The notes beneath the pieces were generated by a model. The model was given only the letters and a program-made list of their open reading frames with translations, did no database searches and was not told the origin of the DNA. Shown here piece by piece: positions 5,424 to 6,456 of a stretch of DNA of 6,456 bases (the stretch's first letter is position 1; every line of letters starts with the position of its first letter). The position numbers and the translations under genes are program-made. This DNA is from JBEKIK01 sp050013075 (lineage in GTDB: Bacteria; Planctomycetota; Planctomycetia; Pirellulales; Thermoguttaceae): the NCBI GenBank assembly GCA_050013075.1, contig JBEKFZ010000160.1, positions 1 to 6,456 on the forward strand, given 5' to 3'.

Positions 5424-6456
5424 ATGGACCCAGTACTTAGTTACGATTTTCTCGCTCCGCACAAGATCGCCTTCGGATGGGGCCGGCGCCGCGAGGTGGG
5501 CGTGCTGGGCCGATCGCTGGGGCGCCGGGCTTTTCTGGTTTGCGGCTTGCCTGAAGAGGTCGGGAAAGCATTTTTGATCGAAATCGGCGACGCCTTGCAT
5601 AAGGAAGGAATCCAACTCGTACCGGTGGCGGACATTTTTCATGAACCGGAGGTGGAAGACGTTGACCGGTTATCCGAGCAACTTCGCCGCGAAGGGGCGG
5701 CAAGTGGCGACTTTATGCTCGCCGTGGGGGGCGGAGCGGCCATTGATCTGGCCAAAGCCGCCGGGGCCATGGCCGTCAACCGCCAAAGTTCCACGGTCGG
5801 GGATTATTTGGAAAACGTCGGCCGGGGTTTGCAGATCGAAAATCAGCCCTTGCCGGTGCTGGCCGTGCCCACCACGGCCGGCACGGGAGCGGAAGCCACG
5901 AAAAACGCCGTCATCTCCTCGTACGATCCGCCTTTTAAGAAAAGCCTTCGTGACGACCGGCTGATGCCTCGAATCGCGCTTATAGATCCGGAGTTGACCG
6001 TGAGCCTTCCCGCCGAAGTCACCGCGGCCGGCGGCATGGACGCCATTACGCAATTGTTTGAAAGTTACATATCGCGAAAAGCCCGGCCCATTCCGCGGGC
6101 TTTGGCCGTCGAGGGCCTGAAATTGGCGATTCCAGCCATTGTCGAGGCAGTGGAAAAACCCAACTCCCGAGAGGCGCGCGAGGCAATGGCTCACGCGGCG
6201 TTGCTCTCGGGCATGGCTTTGGCTAATTCCGGCCTGGGATTGGCCCACGGCGTTGCCCCAGCACTGGGAATACACTGCCGCCTGGCGCACGGCGTTGCCT
6301 GCGCACTGATGCTGCCGGTGGCGCTTAGGGTAAACAGCGAAGTATGCGCCGATGAATTGGCCGGCTTGTGCCGTGCACTTTTCGGGCTCGGCCCCGGCAC
6401 GTCGCGGCGCAACGCGGTAGAGGTTTTGGTCCGCGAAATTGAAAACCTGTGCGATC
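5424..6456 (+). CDS. Iron-containing (group III) alcohol dehydrogenase, C-terminus cut by window edge
   Basis: Open from the ATG at 5424 to the window end: 344 residues of a family usually about 380-400 long, so only the C-terminal tail is missing. Predicted to be a cytoplasmic NAD(P)-dependent oxidoreductase for an alcohol or aldehyde. The N-terminal nucleotide-binding domain carries VGGGAAIDLAKA (101-112), where the family usually has GGGS, and PTTAGTGAEAT (149-159). LIDPELT is at 186-192. The metal site is GGMDAITQLFE (203-213), then AHGVAPALG (274-282) and AHGVACALMLP (288-298). Expected ligands Asp206, His275 and His289 are present, but the second ligand, usually His, is Gln210. I recall a subfamily with DALTQLIEPYVS at this site, so this is probably a lineage trait and not decay. 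The substrate cannot be inferred. No Shine-Dalgarno site is evident. Confidence 0.88.
   Translation, partial: MDPVLSYDFLAPHKIAFGWGRRREVGVLGRSLGRRAFLVCGLPEEVGKAFLIEIGDALHKEGIQLVPVADIFHEPEVEDVDRLSEQLRREGAASGDFMLAVGGGAAIDLAKAAGAMAVNRQSSTVGDYLENVGRGLQIENQPLPVLAVPTTAGTGAEATKNAVISSYDPPFKKSLRDDRLMPRIALIDPELTVSLPAEVTAAGGMDAITQLFESYISRKARPIPRALAVEGLKLAIPAIVEAVEKPNSREAREAMAHAALLSGMALANSGLGLAHGVAPALGIHCRLAHGVACALMLPVALRVNSEVCADELAGLCRALFGLGPGTSRRNAVEVLVREIENLCD

Noticed and set aside
5424..6456. Glycerol-1-phosphate dehydrogenase, which would fit a tetraether-lipid theme with the Tes-like protein
   Set aside because: The motifs (PTTAGTGAEAT, LIDPELT, GMDAITQLFE, paired AHGVA) are those of group III iron-type alcohol dehydrogenases, not of the glycerol-1-phosphate branch.

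Overview
The window is about 55% G+C, densely coded bacterial DNA. It holds five complete protein genes, one gene cut by the right edge and a probable gene start cut by the left edge. I see no rRNA, tRNA, transposase or CRISPR array. The best lineage hint is a composite heptamer repeat (CAGTGGG units, then a short palindrome, then CCTTCAT units) inside the rhamnose-reductase gene. I recall the peptides it encodes (AVGSGQ and HPSSFIL types) as common low-complexity insertions in proteins of Planctomycetota. That origin is plausible but not proven. The radical SAM family present is mostly found in anaerobes and archaea.

Layout, left to right. Positions 1-224 hold the start of a minus-strand gene running off the left edge, a good minus-strand promoter for it, and a terminator-like hairpin that overlaps the end of the next gene. 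Positions 210-1760 (minus) encode a 516-residue radical SAM protein with the cysteine layout of the MJ0619/tetraether-synthase (Tes) group. Positions 1761-2129 are non-coding, with a stem-loop just after galE. Positions 2130-3122 (minus) encode UDP-glucose 4-epimerase (galE). Divergent from it are the dTDP-4-dehydrorhamnose reductase gene (rfbD, 3209-4207, plus) and, overlapping it by 8 bases, a short-chain dehydrogenase (4200-4949, plus) with pteridine-reductase-like active-site features. Convergent to these is a small zincin-like metallopeptidase (4958-5353, minus). Divergent from the peptidase is an iron-containing alcohol dehydrogenase (5424 to beyond the right edge, plus).

How the genes work together. 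galE and rfbD both act on nucleotide sugars: UDP-galactose, and dTDP-L-rhamnose for cell-surface polysaccharide. The reductase after rfbD is probably translated with it. The radical SAM protein and the dehydrogenase show no firm pathway link to the sugar genes. A pterin or lipid role is possible for the radical SAM protein by family, and a pterin role for the SDR.

The most notable observation is the roughly 126-base in-frame insertion in rfbD, made of 7-base repeats. Because 7 is not a multiple of 3, gain or loss of one unit would break the frame, so the gene looks capable of repeat-driven on/off switching.
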